Part shown: piece after piece, positions 15,833 to 25,505 of the stretch
How the letters are laid out: every line of letters begins with the position of its first letter
Position numbering within the stretch: the first letter of the stretch is position 1
Assembly: GCF_000310245.1 (NCBI RefSeq)
Contig: NC_020505.1
Location: 372,001 to 436,000 of the forward strand
Reading direction: 5' to 3'
Length of the DNA: 64,000 nt
DNA from: Candidatus Sulfuricurvum sp. RIFRC-1
GTDB taxonomy: Bacteria > Campylobacterota > Campylobacteria > Campylobacterales > Sulfurimonadaceae
Notes under the pieces: model-generated
Databases searched by the model: none
Seen by the model: only the letters and a program-made list of their open reading frames with translations
What the model was told of the DNA's origin: nothing
Made by a program: the position numbers and the translations under genes

Positions 15833-16878
15833 TGAAACGAAGTTTACTACTGCTCATGGCGGCAACGGCGGCGATGGCACAGATCACGATCAGTGAAGCA
15901 CAAATGAAAAAAATGGGGATCACAGCGGGGAAAGTAAGTGTTACCCGCAGTGCAACGGTAGGTCCTCTCATCGCAAAAATTGACTACGATGAAGAGAAAT
16001 CCAAAAGCTATTTTCTGGATCATGAAGCGTCAGTAGCGGCATTGAACGTACACGCCGGTGATCGGGTACGCCAAGGAGAAATTCTTGGCCGTATCGCTTC
16101 CCCTGAACTGTTAGCGGATGGATTTGAACTCAAAGAGGTTCGCAATCGCTATCAAAGCATCCTAAACAATGTCAAAAAAGATGAAGCCCTCTACAAAGAC
16201 GGGGTTATATCCTATCGTGATTATCAAATCAGCGCTCTCGAAGCGGCCTCATTACGCTCACGTATCTCGACGCTTGAGGCTCAGTTCAGCCTTGCCGGAG
16301 TTCGTCCAAATAGGGATGGTTCTTTAGCGGTTATCGCACAAAAAAATGGGATTATAACCACGGCACCATCGGCTGTAGCTGAAAAAATCACCCCGTATCA
16401 CCCTTATTTTAGGATTTCGGATACCGATGCGATGGTTGCACTGCTGAACCTGTCTCCCAAACAAATTACTTCGATCTCTAAAGGGGATAAAGTGTTCAAT
16501 AAAACAGGAACTTCGCTGGGTACGATTATTTCTGTCTCTCCATCCGTAAATGGTTCGACGAACTCTGCCACTGCGATTGCCCGTTTACATGATCGCTCCG
16601 GCGAGTTACGAGCCGGAACAACCACCGGATTATTTGTGTCGGTATCTAAACCGCTAACCTCTATCCTCATCCCCTCAAACGCTGTTGTAAAACATCAAGG
16701 AAAAAGTATTTGTTTTATTCGTACGCCAAAGGGTTTTCAAGCACAAGAGCTTGCTATTGTCGGTCTGAGCAAAGAGGGGGTACTTGTCCGTCAAAGCGGA
16801 ATTGATCAAAACACGCAAGTAGCGATGAGCGGGCTCATTGTCCTCAAAGGGGCTATGAGCGGATTAGGGTTTGAATGA
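15832..16878 (+). CDS. Periplasmic adaptor (membrane fusion protein) of a metal RND pump
   Basis: ATG 15832 overlaps the stop of the outer-membrane factor. The 348-residue protein has a signal peptide (about 1-18). A lipoyl-like half-motif (LNVHAGDRVRQGEILGRI, about 70-87) is followed by a helical hairpin, a second lipoyl half and a beta-barrel domain. No methionine-rich metal-binding N-terminus of the CusB kind is evident. It bridges the pump and the outer-membrane duct and may pass metal to the pump. ATGA overlap with the pump gene indicates coupled translation. Confidence 0.85.
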   Translation: MKRSLLLLMAATAAMAQITISEAQMKKMGITAGKVSVTRSATVGPLIAKIDYDEEKSKSYFLDHEASVAALNVHAGDRVRQGEILGRIASPELLADGFELKEVRNRYQSILNNVKKDEALYKDGVISYRDYQISALEAASLRSRISTLEAQFSLAGVRPNRDGSLAVIAQKNGIITTAPSAVAEKITPYHPYFRISDTDAMVALLNLSPKQITSISKGDKVFNKTGTSLGTIISVSPSVNGSTNSATAIARLHDRSGELRAGTTTGLFVSVSKPLTSILIPSNAVVKHQGKSICFIRTPKGFQAQELAIVGLSKEGVLVRQSGIDQNTQVAMSGLIVLKGAMSGLGFE

Positions 16879-19800
16879 TGTTGAATTCCATCATCGAATT
16901 TTCGCTTAAACAGCGTATTATTGTCCTTTTGGCCGCTTTGGCGATCATAGTTTACGGGATTTATTCCTTTATTAAAATCCCTATCGATGCTTTTCCCGAT
17001 ATTTCACCTACGCAGGTAAAAATTATCCTTAAAGCTCCGGGGATGACCCCCGAAGAGGTAGAATCCAGAGTCGTTCGTCCGTTGGAAGCGGAACTGATGG
17101 GGATAGAAAATCAAGTCCTCCTCAAAAGTACCTCCAAATACGCTATTGCCGACATAACCATTGATTTTAGCGATGGTACGGATATCTATCGTGCCCGTTC
17201 TCAGGTTAACGAAAAGCTTGCTTCGGCGATGGAATCACTGCCCAAAGGGGTAAGCGGAGGGATGGCTCCGATTACAACACCGCTGGGTGAAGTATTTATG
17301 TTTACGGTTGAAGGAAATTTGAGTCAGCAGGCCAAACGCGAACTGCTCGATTTCGTCATCCGTCCGGCACTGCGGGGAGCGGTTGGGGTTGCGGATATCA
17401 ATGCGTTGGGCGGAGAAGTACGGACCATCGCGGTTATCCCCGATGTGAGTGCTATGGGGCGTATGGGAATTACCTTGGCTGATTTAGAAGCGGCACTGGC
17501 AGAAAACCTCAAAAATGACGGTGCGGGAAGACTAGACAAAGGGGATGAGGCGTATTTGGTCAAAGTCCAAAGCGGTGTTCAAAACAGCGATGAAATCGCT
17601 AATATCACGATCCATTCGCACAACGGCCCGATACGTCTCGGCGACTTTTGTACTCTGAACGATGAGTCGCGTACGCGGCTGGGTTTTGTCACCAAAGATG
17701 GTTTGGGAGAAGCGACTGAGGGGCTCGTGATGGCACTGCGCGGAGCCAATGCCAAAGAGACGATCATCGACATTAAACAACGACTTGCCGCATTGGAACC
17801 GACCCTTCCAAAAGGGGTGAGTATCGTCCCTTTTTATGATCGGAGCGAATTGACTCAAAAAGCGGTGGATACGGTTTCTACGGCATTGCTTGAAGCGGTC
17901 ATTCTGGTCATATTGCTATTGCTGCTTTTTTTGGGGGATGTTCGAGCGGCGATAGCGGTAGCCGTTATCTTGCCGTTGTCACTCTCCATAGCCTTTATCA
18001 TGATGCGTTATTTTGGAATTACAGCCAATCTGATGAGCTTGGGCGGTTTGGCGATAGCGGTCGGGATGCTCGTCGACTCAGCGGTGGTAGTGGTTGAAAA
18101 TACTTTTGCCAAACTGGGTGAGGCAGATCAAAAGCTCCCAAAACTTCACCTCGTCTATCGTGCTTCCAAAGAGGTAAGTGTTTCGGTATTCAGCGGACTT
18201 TTGATTATTGCCGTCGTTTTTTTACCGCTCTTGACACTGGAGGGGCTTGAGGGGAAACTTTTTGCACCCGTGGCGATGACGATCGTGTTTGCCCTCTTGG
18301 GTTCATTGATCCTCTCTCTTACCGTCATTCCGGTTGTCGCATCGTTGCTTCTCAAAACGGTTCCACATTCTGAAACTCGATTGGATCGTTTTTTTGCACA
18401 GTTGTATGCTCCGACACTCAATTTTGCCTTGACTCGAACCAAGACGCTCTTTATCGGAGCGATACTCTTTTTAGTTCTAAGCTTTTCCCTGTTTGGGTTG
18501 GTAGGTAAAACGTTTATGCCGACGTTGGATGAGGGGGATTTGATTTTAATTGTAGAACCGATGCCTTCTATCTCATTGGAAGCGTCCAAAGAGCTTAATT
18601 TGGCCATTCAAAAAGAGCTTCTTAACACAATTCCGGAGATCAAGACTATTGTTGCGCGAACGGGGACGGATGAACTGGGATTGGATCCTATGACACTGAA
18701 TCAAACCGATACGTTTTTGATCCTAAAGCCTAAAGAAGAGTGGAAGGCAAAAAGCAAAGAGGAGATCATGGAAAATATTATGATTGCTCTTAAACCTTTT
18801 ACGGGGGTAGGGTTTAGCTTTACTCAGCCCATTGATATGCGTATCTCGGAAATGTTGACGGGAACACGCGGTGATTTGGCAGTCAAAATTTTCGGTACCG
18901 ATATTGATACGCTGAATACGCTCAGCGCAGAGGTGGGAACGATTTTAGAGGAGATTGATGGCTCCAGCGAAGTCGTTGTTACCCTAAACGAGGGGATAAA
19001 CTATCTCAGTATTACCCCTGATAGGCTGGCGACAGCAAATACGGGAGTAAGCAGCGGCGAATTGCAGCAATTTTTAAAAGCCTCATTGGAAGGGATTATT
19101 GTCGATACCGTTCCTCAGGGCAATGCACGCACCCCCGTTATGATCCGTTTGGATAGTGATATCGCGCAGAATTACGAGAAGTTTAGCGCTTTAGAGATCC
19201 CTTTGAGTGAAGGGGGAAGCGTTCCATTGGCAAGTGTGGCTACGATAGAGGAGACCGAGGGGCCGGTACAAGTCCTTCGAGAAAATAATGAGCGTCTGAG
19301 TGTGGTGCGCTCCAATGTAGAAAACCGGGATTTGGTCGGATTTGTCGAAGAGGCGAAACAAAAAATCAATGAGGGGGTTCAACTCCCGAAGGGATACCAT
19401 ATCGTTTACGGCGGAGAGTTTGAGAATCAGCAACGTTCATCTGCACGTTTGATGGCCGTGGTTCCGGTGAGTATCGGAGTGATATTCCTGATTCTCTTTT
19501 TCACCTTCCGATCGGTGAGCACTACCTTACTTATCTTGTTAAATATCCCTTTTGCTGTGACGGGGGGGATTATCTCGCTTTTCTTGAGCGGCGAGTATCT
19601 CTCTGTTCCGGCATCGGTCGGATTTATTGCACTTTTCGGGATTGCGGTACTCAACGGGGTTGTGATGGTGAGTTATTTTAATACTCTTCTGGGGAACGGG
19701 TTGACGATCGATGATGCGGTTGCTGAGGGGGCGCGCCGACGGCTCCGTCCGGTATTGATGACGGCATTTATCGCGGCACTTGGACTGTTACCGCTGTTAT

Positions 19801-19937
19801 TTGCCTCCGGTGTGGGAAGTGAGATCCAAAAACCATTGGCAATCGTTGTTTTGGGGGGATTGGTGACATCGACCATTTTGACCCTGTTGATTTTACCGCC
19901 GGCTTTTAAAATGATCTATAAACGAGGACAAAAATGA
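16875..19937 (+). CDS. Heavy-metal RND efflux pump (CzcA/CusA family)
   Basis: The 1020-residue proton-driven transporter has twelve predicted helices and two large periplasmic loops. It starts with the family pattern SLKQRIIVLL...IKIPIDAFPDISPTQV. In helix IV the motif is GGLAIAVGMLVDSAVVVVEN, which lacks the first aspartate of the DFG-type motif of Zn/Co/Ni pumps. It is closer to the CusA-type AIAIGAMVDAA form. This hints at a monovalent metal or a divergent substrate, but the ion cannot be assigned. The gene overlaps its neighbours on both sides by 4 bp. Confidence 0.9.
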   Translation: MMLNSIIEFSLKQRIIVLLAALAIIVYGIYSFIKIPIDAFPDISPTQVKIILKAPGMTPEEVESRVVRPLEAELMGIENQVLLKSTSKYAIADITIDFSDGTDIYRARSQVNEKLASAMESLPKGVSGGMAPITTPLGEVFMFTVEGNLSQQAKRELLDFVIRPALRGAVGVADINALGGEVRTIAVIPDVSAMGRMGITLADLEAALAENLKNDGAGRLDKGDEAYLVKVQSGVQNSDEIANITIHSHNGPIRLGDFCTLNDESRTRLGFVTKDGLGEATEGLVMALRGANAKETIIDIKQRLAALEPTLPKGVSIVPFYDRSELTQKAVDTVSTALLEAVILVILLLLLFLGDVRAAIAVAVILPLSLSIAFIMMRYFGITANLMSLGGLAIAVGMLVDSAVVVVENTFAKLGEADQKLPKLHLVYRASKEVSVSVFSGLLIIAVVFLPLLTLEGLEGKLFAPVAMTIVFALLGSLILSLTVIPVVASLLLKTVPHSETRLDRFFAQLYAPTLNFALTRTKTLFIGAILFLVLSFSLFGLVGKTFMPTLDEGDLILIVEPMPSISLEASKELNLAIQKELLNTIPEIKTIVARTGTDELGLDPMTLNQTDTFLILKPKEEWKAKSKEEIMENIMIALKPFTGVGFSFTQPIDMRISEMLTGTRGDLAVKIFGTDIDTLNTLSAEVGTILEEIDGSSEVVVTLNEGINYLSITPDRLATANTGVSSGELQQFLKASLEGIIVDTVPQGNARTPVMIRLDSDIAQNYEKFSALEIPLSEGGSVPLASVATIEETEGPVQVLRENNERLSVVRSNVENRDLVGFVEEAKQKINEGVQLPKGYHIVYGGEFENQQRSSARLMAVVPVSIGVIFLILFFTFRSVSTTLLILLNIPFAVTGGIISLFLSGEYLSVPASVGFIALFGIAVLNGVVMVSYFNTLLGNGLTIDDAVAEGARRRLRPVLMTAFIAALGLLPLLFASGVGSEIQKPLAIVVLGGLVTSTILTLLILPPAFKMIYKRGQK

Positions 19938-20221
19938 GCTTGAACAGACTAGATATGTATTTTGAAATCGCAAATAAAGATACATTGGTTGATTTATTGT
20001 TAGAAGAAGGATATGATGATTTTTATTTTTTCCCTTGTAACCGCTACGGTGCCGGAGCCTTTTTGGTCAGCACGGAAGAACAAGTAAGCGCTAGGCGGGA
20101 TTTTGGATTGTTTCGCCTTTTTTTGCAACAATCTGAAGCGATTGTACTGGCGTTAGCTATCAAAAAAGAATTAAAAGACAAAACGATTAAAATATTCATA
20201 GATGAGGTAAAAGAGCTGTAA
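19934..20221 (+). CDS. DUF3240 small PII-like protein
   Basis: The 95-residue soluble protein has the alternating alpha/beta pattern of a ferredoxin-like (PII/CutA) fold. It belongs with DUF3240 proteins, which commonly follow CzcA-type pumps. It could sense or buffer metal in the cytoplasm or modulate the pump. CNRYGAGAFLVS contains its only cysteine. It overlaps the pump gene by 4 bp and abuts the response regulator with no gap, so it is part of the operon. Confidence 0.72.
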   Translation: MSLNRLDMYFEIANKDTLVDLLLEEGYDDFYFFPCNRYGAGAFLVSTEEQVSARRDFGLFRLFLQQSEAIVLALAIKKELKDKTIKIFIDEVKEL

Positions 20222-20869
20222 ATGCGTATTTTAATTGCAGATGATGAACCTGAACTGCTTAAACTGCTAAAGCTCTCATTAGGAAATAATGAGTGGATAA
20301 TCGATACCGTTTCAAACGTTGAAGAGGCCAAACACTATCTTGATGCGTATCATTACCAAGTATTTTTGGTGGATCGAACGTTTCATGGAAAAGATCGTGT
20401 TCAAGAACTGATCAACTATGGCAAAAACAAAAATCTTCTGATGGGTATTTTGGTCCTGAGTGCATTGGGAAGTATTGATGAAAAAGTACAGGGGCTTGAG
20501 TATGGTGCGGACGATTATCTCGAAAAACCATTTGATATTAAAGAGTTACGTGCTCGTCTTATTGCTCTTGCGCGACGCTTTGCACCTACGTTTCTTCAGC
20601 TGCATGGATTTACCATTGATACGACGAAACAAATAATTTATCAAGAAGAGACAAAAATCATCCTCTCCAAAAATGAACACGCCCTTTTCTTTTTTTTGTT
20701 GAATCACGGTTCGATCGCTTCACGGGATGAAATCATGGATGCACTTTATGACAATCCCCAAAATATCACCCCCAACGCAATCGATGAATTAGTTGCACGA
20801 CTCCGTAAAAAGCTTCATCCTTCAATGATCAAAACAATCAAAACACGAGGATATGCTGTTGAAATATAG
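20222..20869 (+). CDS. OmpR-type response regulator of the metal-efflux operon
   Basis: The 215-residue protein has a receiver domain with Asp7-Asp8, phospho-acceptor Asp51 (FLVDRTF) and the lysine in EKPFDI. The residues after Asp51 lack the usual MLPG turn. The C-terminal winged helix ends KTRGYAVEI. It abuts the DUF3240 gene and overlaps the kinase gene by 17 bp. It most likely activates the operon through the 11-bp direct repeat at 14561-14580, in the manner of CusR/CzcR. Confidence 0.86.
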   Translation: MRILIADDEPELLKLLKLSLGNNEWIIDTVSNVEEAKHYLDAYHYQVFLVDRTFHGKDRVQELINYGKNKNLLMGILVLSALGSIDEKVQGLEYGADDYLEKPFDIKELRARLIALARRFAPTFLQLHGFTIDTTKQIIYQEETKIILSKNEHALFFFLLNHGSIASRDEIMDALYDNPQNITPNAIDELVARLRKKLHPSMIKTIKTRGYAVEI

Positions 20870-22064
20870 AAGTCGAGTACCTCTTAAGATTAAAATTGCT
20901 TTTATTTTTTCAATACTCATGGCAATTGCCTTTAGTCTCAACTGGATGGTAGCACTCCAAACGATGCGCAGTGAAAAAACCAATGACCTGCAAAAGGTGC
21001 TCAAGCATTTGTTAAATGAGAGTAAGAGTGATTATATACCGCAACCGCTCACCCCAAACAGTTGTCTTACTTTTTTATATGCTATTCCCCATAATCAGAT
21101 GATTTTGAACGATTCAGAGGCATCAAAGCTACGTTTTCTCGTTTCAAGTGATCCCTATGTCGCACGAGAAAATGAGGTCGTTTCCTCAGTGCAACAACTC
21201 AATGGTATTTATCTTAATGCTATTAGCGATACACAAAAAATCAAGTTTGCACTTGATAAATATGGGCAAAAACTTCTTATACGCTATGTGCTTTCATTAT
21301 TGGTGATTTTACTGATCAGTATTATTTTACTTGATTATTATATGAAACCTTTGGCCATTTTAGCGCAAAAAACACATGAGTGGAACAGTAAAAAACCGTT
21401 CGATTTTTCGCTCAATAATCCTGGAAAAGAAATTGAAGAGGTCTCCTATGCCTTTAGTGCATTGATAGGGCGTTTGGAAAACTATCGTACTAAAGAGGCT
21501 GAATTATTCAAAGAAGCGGCGCATGAGCTCAAAACTCCTTTGGCACTGATGCGCTCCAGACTCGATGTTTATCAAAGCAATAATGACTATAGTAAAGATA
21601 AATTTACGGATGATTTAGGTCATGACATCGAGAGACTGACCAGTGAACTTAAAAATGTACTTTTTTTAGAGAGTTCAGATTTTGAAGAGGCAAGCACAAT
21701 CGATATTATCACAACATTTAAGGCGCTTAAAACTAAAATGGAAATATTGATTCAACGCAAACAATTAACGCTTCAATTGCCGCAGAATTCTTTTTCAGTT
21801 AAAGCTCCTGAGAAACTCTTGATTAAAGTTTTGGGCGCTCTGCTCGAAAATGCTATTACTTACGCGCAAGAGAACAGCTCTGTTGAAATTGGGTGCGATC
21901 CGATAAGCCGAAATATAGTGATTAGCAATACCATTGGAGCGGAAAAATATTTGTTCAGTTCAAAGATTGGAGAGAAAATGTTAAAACGGCTAAGCCGTGA
22001 AGTAGGATTTGATTACACGATTAAAAGCAATGAGCAGTCTTTTCAGATCACTTTAGTCTTTTAA
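20853..22064 (+). CDS. Membrane sensor kinase with atypical ATP-binding domain
   Basis: The 403-residue protein has helix 1 (about 13-33), a periplasmic sensor (about 34-145), helix 2 (about 147-167), a HAMP-like linker and a HisKA box EAAHELKTPLALM with the phospho-histidine. The N-box is recognisable (LLENAITYAQ). The glycine-rich G1 (DxGxG) is replaced by SNTIGA, and G2 by KIGEKMLKRL, and the F-box is missing. The domain is therefore short and degenerate. Either ATP is held differently or the protein acts mainly as a phosphatase. It ends 4 bp inside the convergent porin gene. Confidence 0.82.
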   Translation: MLLKYRSRVPLKIKIAFIFSILMAIAFSLNWMVALQTMRSEKTNDLQKVLKHLLNESKSDYIPQPLTPNSCLTFLYAIPHNQMILNDSEASKLRFLVSSDPYVARENEVVSSVQQLNGIYLNAISDTQKIKFALDKYGQKLLIRYVLSLLVILLISIILLDYYMKPLAILAQKTHEWNSKKPFDFSLNNPGKEIEEVSYAFSALIGRLENYRTKEAELFKEAAHELKTPLALMRSRLDVYQSNNDYSKDKFTDDLGHDIERLTSELKNVLFLESSDFEEASTIDIITTFKALKTKMEILIQRKQLTLQLPQNSFSVKAPEKLLIKVLGALLENAITYAQENSSVEIGCDPISRNIVISNTIGAEKYLFSSKIGEKMLKRLSREVGFDYTIKSNEQSFQITLVF

Positions 22065-23302
22065 AACAGATAATCGGCGATGATCCGAACGTTTGTCTCA
22101 TCGTACGCTTTGCTTTGATACAGTGATGTACTGCTGCTGTCGTAATCGATTAGAGCAAAGCGAGTCCGTAGGCGAAACTCTTTGCGCGGCTGATAGGTTG
22201 CATCGATGTTGACCTCGTCCGAATCGGGACGGGGATTTTGGGTGAGGGATGCGGGGTTGGATTGGATCGCATCGCTTTGATCGATCCTCATATACTTGGC
22301 GGAAATCTCGAACGTCGAATCGGGTCGATAGGTGAGTACACTGCCATACGCTTCCGCCCCTGCGTTTTCACTCTCGCCGTCGATCTGCAAATCGGTGTAG
22401 GTGATAAAGGCTCCCCATCCCATCTTCTCATACCGTCCCCCGCTCCCCAGAAGGCTCTGATCGCCGATGAGGGTGTAGAGGGCGCTCAGACTCCATTTCC
22501 CCTGTGTTAGCGTCCCTCTTAGCCCCAGAAGGTAGGTATTGACCTCTCCTGCGGCATTGGCTCCTACGCTGTGCTCATTTAGATATTGCAGTGCACCGGA
22601 GAGGGTTGTCCCCTCGGAGGATTTCCACATCTCATTATTGATGATTTGAACATAGGGGGCGTTCATCACATCGCGTACATAGGTATCGTAGAGTTCGATT
22701 TTCCATGGTGATGCAGGAGAATAGATCGCTCCGAGAACGGCGATGTCACGGTCGATCCCGAGTGAGTAGGTGGGTGAGACGAAGGTGTCGGAGGCTTTGT
22801 ATTTCCATCCGGTGATGTAAGCGGCTTTTAGAGTGGTATGGCTCAGAGATCGGCTCTCGATACTGAGTGCTTCAAAACTGTTTGGGAGCATTCGGTTGTA
22901 GTAATCGTTTGCAAGCGGCAGATCAAGGCGCTGTCGTCCGTAACGGATGAGGGTATCATGAGCGCTGTATTGGAGGTATGCTTCGCCGAGGGTATTGATG
23001 GAACTGCCATCAGGGTTGAGGTTATGGGTTTGTCCCGATTCGGGCATTTCGGTTAGTGAGGTAACTCCGTTGCTCGAAAAGAACGACACCCCTCCGCTGA
23101 ATCCCTCATAGGGTGCTGTTTTATAGCTTAAAATCCCTCCGAGGGTGAGGGCGGTTCGATCGATCCGAAGTTCGCGGTCTCCGTCGTACCAAAAGGCTCT
23201 AAGCTGGCCGCTCACCTTCCCTTCTTTAAAGATATCCTCCAGCTCTTGCGCGGAGGATGAGAGACTAAGGAGGAGGGATAGGAGGAGTGAGCGTTTGAGC
23301 AT
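22061..23302 (-). CDS. OprD-like outer-membrane porin
   Basis: The 413-residue protein has a signal peptide (MLKRSLLLSLLLSLSSSAQ). Its early segment VSGQLRAFWYDGD and RTALTLGGILSYKT is typical of campylobacterial OprD/Opr porins, and beta-strands continue to a final ...IIADYLF. It should form an outer-membrane channel for small anions or sulfur-containing solutes; the solute is unknown. It is the last gene of a minus-strand unit with rhodanese, DsrE, DsbD and thioredoxin, three bases after the thioredoxin gene. Confidence 0.8.
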   Translation of the reverse strand: MLKRSLLLSLLLSLSSSAQELEDIFKEGKVSGQLRAFWYDGDRELRIDRTALTLGGILSYKTAPYEGFSGGVSFFSSNGVTSLTEMPESGQTHNLNPDGSSINTLGEAYLQYSAHDTLIRYGRQRLDLPLANDYYNRMLPNSFEALSIESRSLSHTTLKAAYITGWKYKASDTFVSPTYSLGIDRDIAVLGAIYSPASPWKIELYDTYVRDVMNAPYVQIINNEMWKSSEGTTLSGALQYLNEHSVGANAAGEVNTYLLGLRGTLTQGKWSLSALYTLIGDQSLLGSGGRYEKMGWGAFITYTDLQIDGESENAGAEAYGSVLTYRPDSTFEISAKYMRIDQSDAIQSNPASLTQNPRPDSDEVNIDATYQPRKEFRLRTRFALIDYDSSSTSLYQSKAYDETNVRIIADYLF

Positions 23303-23305
23303 CGA

Positions 23306-23698
23306 TTATTTACCTTGTTTTACGTCTTTGAGTTTTTGTAAGAATCCCTCTGCGGTGGCACCGCCGACCATCATCCGTCCGATCTGTTTGCCGTTGGAGT
23401 CCAGAAAATAATAGGTCGGGGTACCGATGACTTGATAGCCGTATTTGTCAGGATACACCTCGACATCGATCTCCACGGGAATAAAAAAGTTTTTGACATA
23501 TTCGGCAACGTCGTCGTTTTCATAGACACTTTTTTTCATAATGTTGCACATTTTGCACGTTTTTTTTGAGAACATCAGCATTAGTATTTTATGCTCTTTT
23601 TTAGCCTGTTCCAACCCCTTCTCATACGAAGGTGCCCAATCGAGTTCGGCGAAGAGTGAACTGCTGATAAGTAAGAGGGCCAAGAGGATTTTTTTCAT
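23306..23698 (-). CDS. Periplasmic thioredoxin-fold protein with CKMC motif
   Basis: The 130-residue protein has a signal peptide (MKKILLALLLISSSLFA) and the redox motif CKMC (Cys48, Cys51). The cis-proline site is IGTPTYYF and a GG turn follows. It overlaps the end of dsbD by 4 bp, so DsbD is its probable electron donor. In this operon it may reduce a persulfidated or disulfide-bonded carrier, similar to SoxW in sulfur oxidisers. That role is inference from the neighbours. Confidence 0.82.
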   Translation of the reverse strand: MKKILLALLLISSSLFAELDWAPSYEKGLEQAKKEHKILMLMFSKKTCKMCNIMKKSVYENDDVAEYVKNFFIPVEIDVEVYPDKYGYQVIGTPTYYFLDSNGKQIGRMMVGGATAEGFLQKLKDVKQGK

Positions 23699-25473
23699 TT
23701 TGTCTCCAAAGTTTTAAGGTGGGATAAAAAGTCTTCGGCATTTTTGAATCCGATGAGATCACCGCCTTGGATCACTGTCCCGCTCTCATCGAAAAAGATC
23801 ATGGCCGGAGGGCCGAATAATCCGAACCGTTTGGTCAGCGCTTTTTCGGCTTCACTGTCTGCCGTTACATCGGCACGCACTAAAACATAATCATTCAGTG
23901 ATTGTATCACAGCGGGGTCTTTAAACGTAATTGCATCGAGTTCTTTGCACGAACTGCACCAGTCGGCGTAGAAATCGAGCATCACTTTCTTCCCTTTGCT
24001 CTCAGCCAATATCGCATCGAGCTCTTCGGCAGAGTGGATCGTTTTAAACGCTAAAGCGGAAGCTGTTTTTTCGTTCAAAGCGCTTGGGGCTTCTGCTGAA
24101 ATCGGAGCGAGGGGATTTGTCTCTCCTTTGAGTGCGCCGTAAAAGAGGATCAGCCCGTAGGTGAGCATCATAATCGCCACCCCTTTGAGAAACGGTTTTA
24201 TCCCTTTATGATGCCCTTGGAGTGATTCGAGCGCTCCCAGATAGATGGAGACGATGATGAGCAATGCCGCCCAAAGGAACATGGAAACCGTTGGAGGGAG
24301 GATACGCCCCAGCATCCAGATGGCGATAGCGAGCATCACGACACCGAAGATATGGGATACCGTATCCATCCATCCTCCCGGTCGAGGCATGTATTTGCCC
24401 GCGCCCGTTCCGATCAACAGCAATGGTAATCCCATTCCGATACTGAGGACGAAGAGTGCCGCACCGCCGAGGAGCGCATTGCCGCTTTGACCGATGTAGA
24501 CGAGGGCACCCGCAAGCGGAGGGGCAACGCAGGGTCCTACGATCAATGCCGATAAAAAGCCCATGATGGCGACTCCGATGTAGCCGCCTTTGGAGCTGGC
24601 CTTTTCGGAAGATTTGGTGAGCTTGGTCTGCCATGAGGTAGGAAGGCCGATTTTAAAGTATCCGAACATGGAGACGGCAAGGCCTACGAAAAGGAGGGCA
24701 AACGTTGAAATAACCCACGGATTTTGCATCGCGATTTGGATATTCCCGCCGAAAAGTCCCGCTAATACTCCGGCAATCGTATAGGCAACTGACATAGAGA
24801 GGACGTACACCAGTGAAAGGGTGAACCCCCGTCTGGCATTCATGTTTTTGCCTTGTGCGACAATGATCGAGGAGAGGATCGGAATCATCGGAAAAATACA
24901 TGGGGTCAGAGAGAGGAGCAGGCCGAACGTAAAAAAGGTCAGCAGGATGAGCGGTACGTTCCCCTCGATAAACGTTTGGGTGATTTGGTCGGTTTCAGAG
25001 ACGGTGATCGGGCTTTTTTTAGGTGCAGCGGGAGTGGCTTCTTTGAGAACCAGTGCCGAGGTTTCTATGTCGAAATTGAATGTCGTCTCCATCGGCTCGT
25101 AGCACAATCCCTGTTCCGAACACCCTTGATAGCTCAGCACGAGCGATATCGGAACGATCTCATCCAGTTCTCTCGTCTTCGCCAATGCGATATCGATAGA
25201 GGGAGAGGTCAGATAGACTTTTTCGCCGTCATGATCGACTCCTTCGGGGAGAACGAGGCGGTCGATGATGATACCGCTGTTTTTCTCGACGATTTTTGCG
25301 CTTACTTTGGATTGGTAGAGATAGATATCGTGACCCAACTCTATCGTGGCGTTGATCGTACATCTTTTTTTCAGATGGGCAGTTGCCTGAAACGCCTCTT
25401 CGGGCATGAGGAATTTGGGTTCAGCAAACACAAAACTGTTGAAAATCAACAAAAACATAATGATATATTTCAT
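23695..25473 (-). CDS. dsbD: Thiol:disulfide interchange protein DsbD
   Basis: The 592-residue protein has the full three-domain layout. After a signal peptide (1-17) comes an N-terminal periplasmic domain with Cys118-x5-Cys124. Eight membrane helices then carry SLTPCIFPMIPIL and GPCVAPPLAGAL, the redox cysteines in the membrane. A C-terminal thioredoxin domain has DWCSSCKE. It carries electrons from cytoplasmic thioredoxin to periplasmic partners. Partners next door are a CKMC thioredoxin, rhodanese and DsrE proteins, so it probably drives periplasmic sulfur chemistry besides cytochrome c maturation. Confidence 0.95.
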   Translation of the reverse strand: MKYIIMFLLIFNSFVFAEPKFLMPEEAFQATAHLKKRCTINATIELGHDIYLYQSKVSAKIVEKNSGIIIDRLVLPEGVDHDGEKVYLTSPSIDIALAKTRELDEIVPISLVLSYQGCSEQGLCYEPMETTFNFDIETSALVLKEATPAAPKKSPITVSETDQITQTFIEGNVPLILLTFFTFGLLLSLTPCIFPMIPILSSIIVAQGKNMNARRGFTLSLVYVLSMSVAYTIAGVLAGLFGGNIQIAMQNPWVISTFALLFVGLAVSMFGYFKIGLPTSWQTKLTKSSEKASSKGGYIGVAIMGFLSALIVGPCVAPPLAGALVYIGQSGNALLGGAALFVLSIGMGLPLLLIGTGAGKYMPRPGGWMDTVSHIFGVVMLAIAIWMLGRILPPTVSMFLWAALLIIVSIYLGALESLQGHHKGIKPFLKGVAIMMLTYGLILFYGALKGETNPLAPISAEAPSALNEKTASALAFKTIHSAEELDAILAESKGKKVMLDFYADWCSSCKELDAITFKDPAVIQSLNDYVLVRADVTADSEAEKALTKRFGLFGPPAMIFFDESGTVIQGGDLIGFKNAEDFLSHLKTLETK

Positions 25474-25505
25474 CTATAGTATCCCTTTTGCATAGTTCAG
25501 TCCGT

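Noticed and set aside
24853-25479. Plus-strand open frame of 208 codons opposite dsbD
   Set aside because: It overlaps a clear three-domain DsbD gene and shows no protein features.
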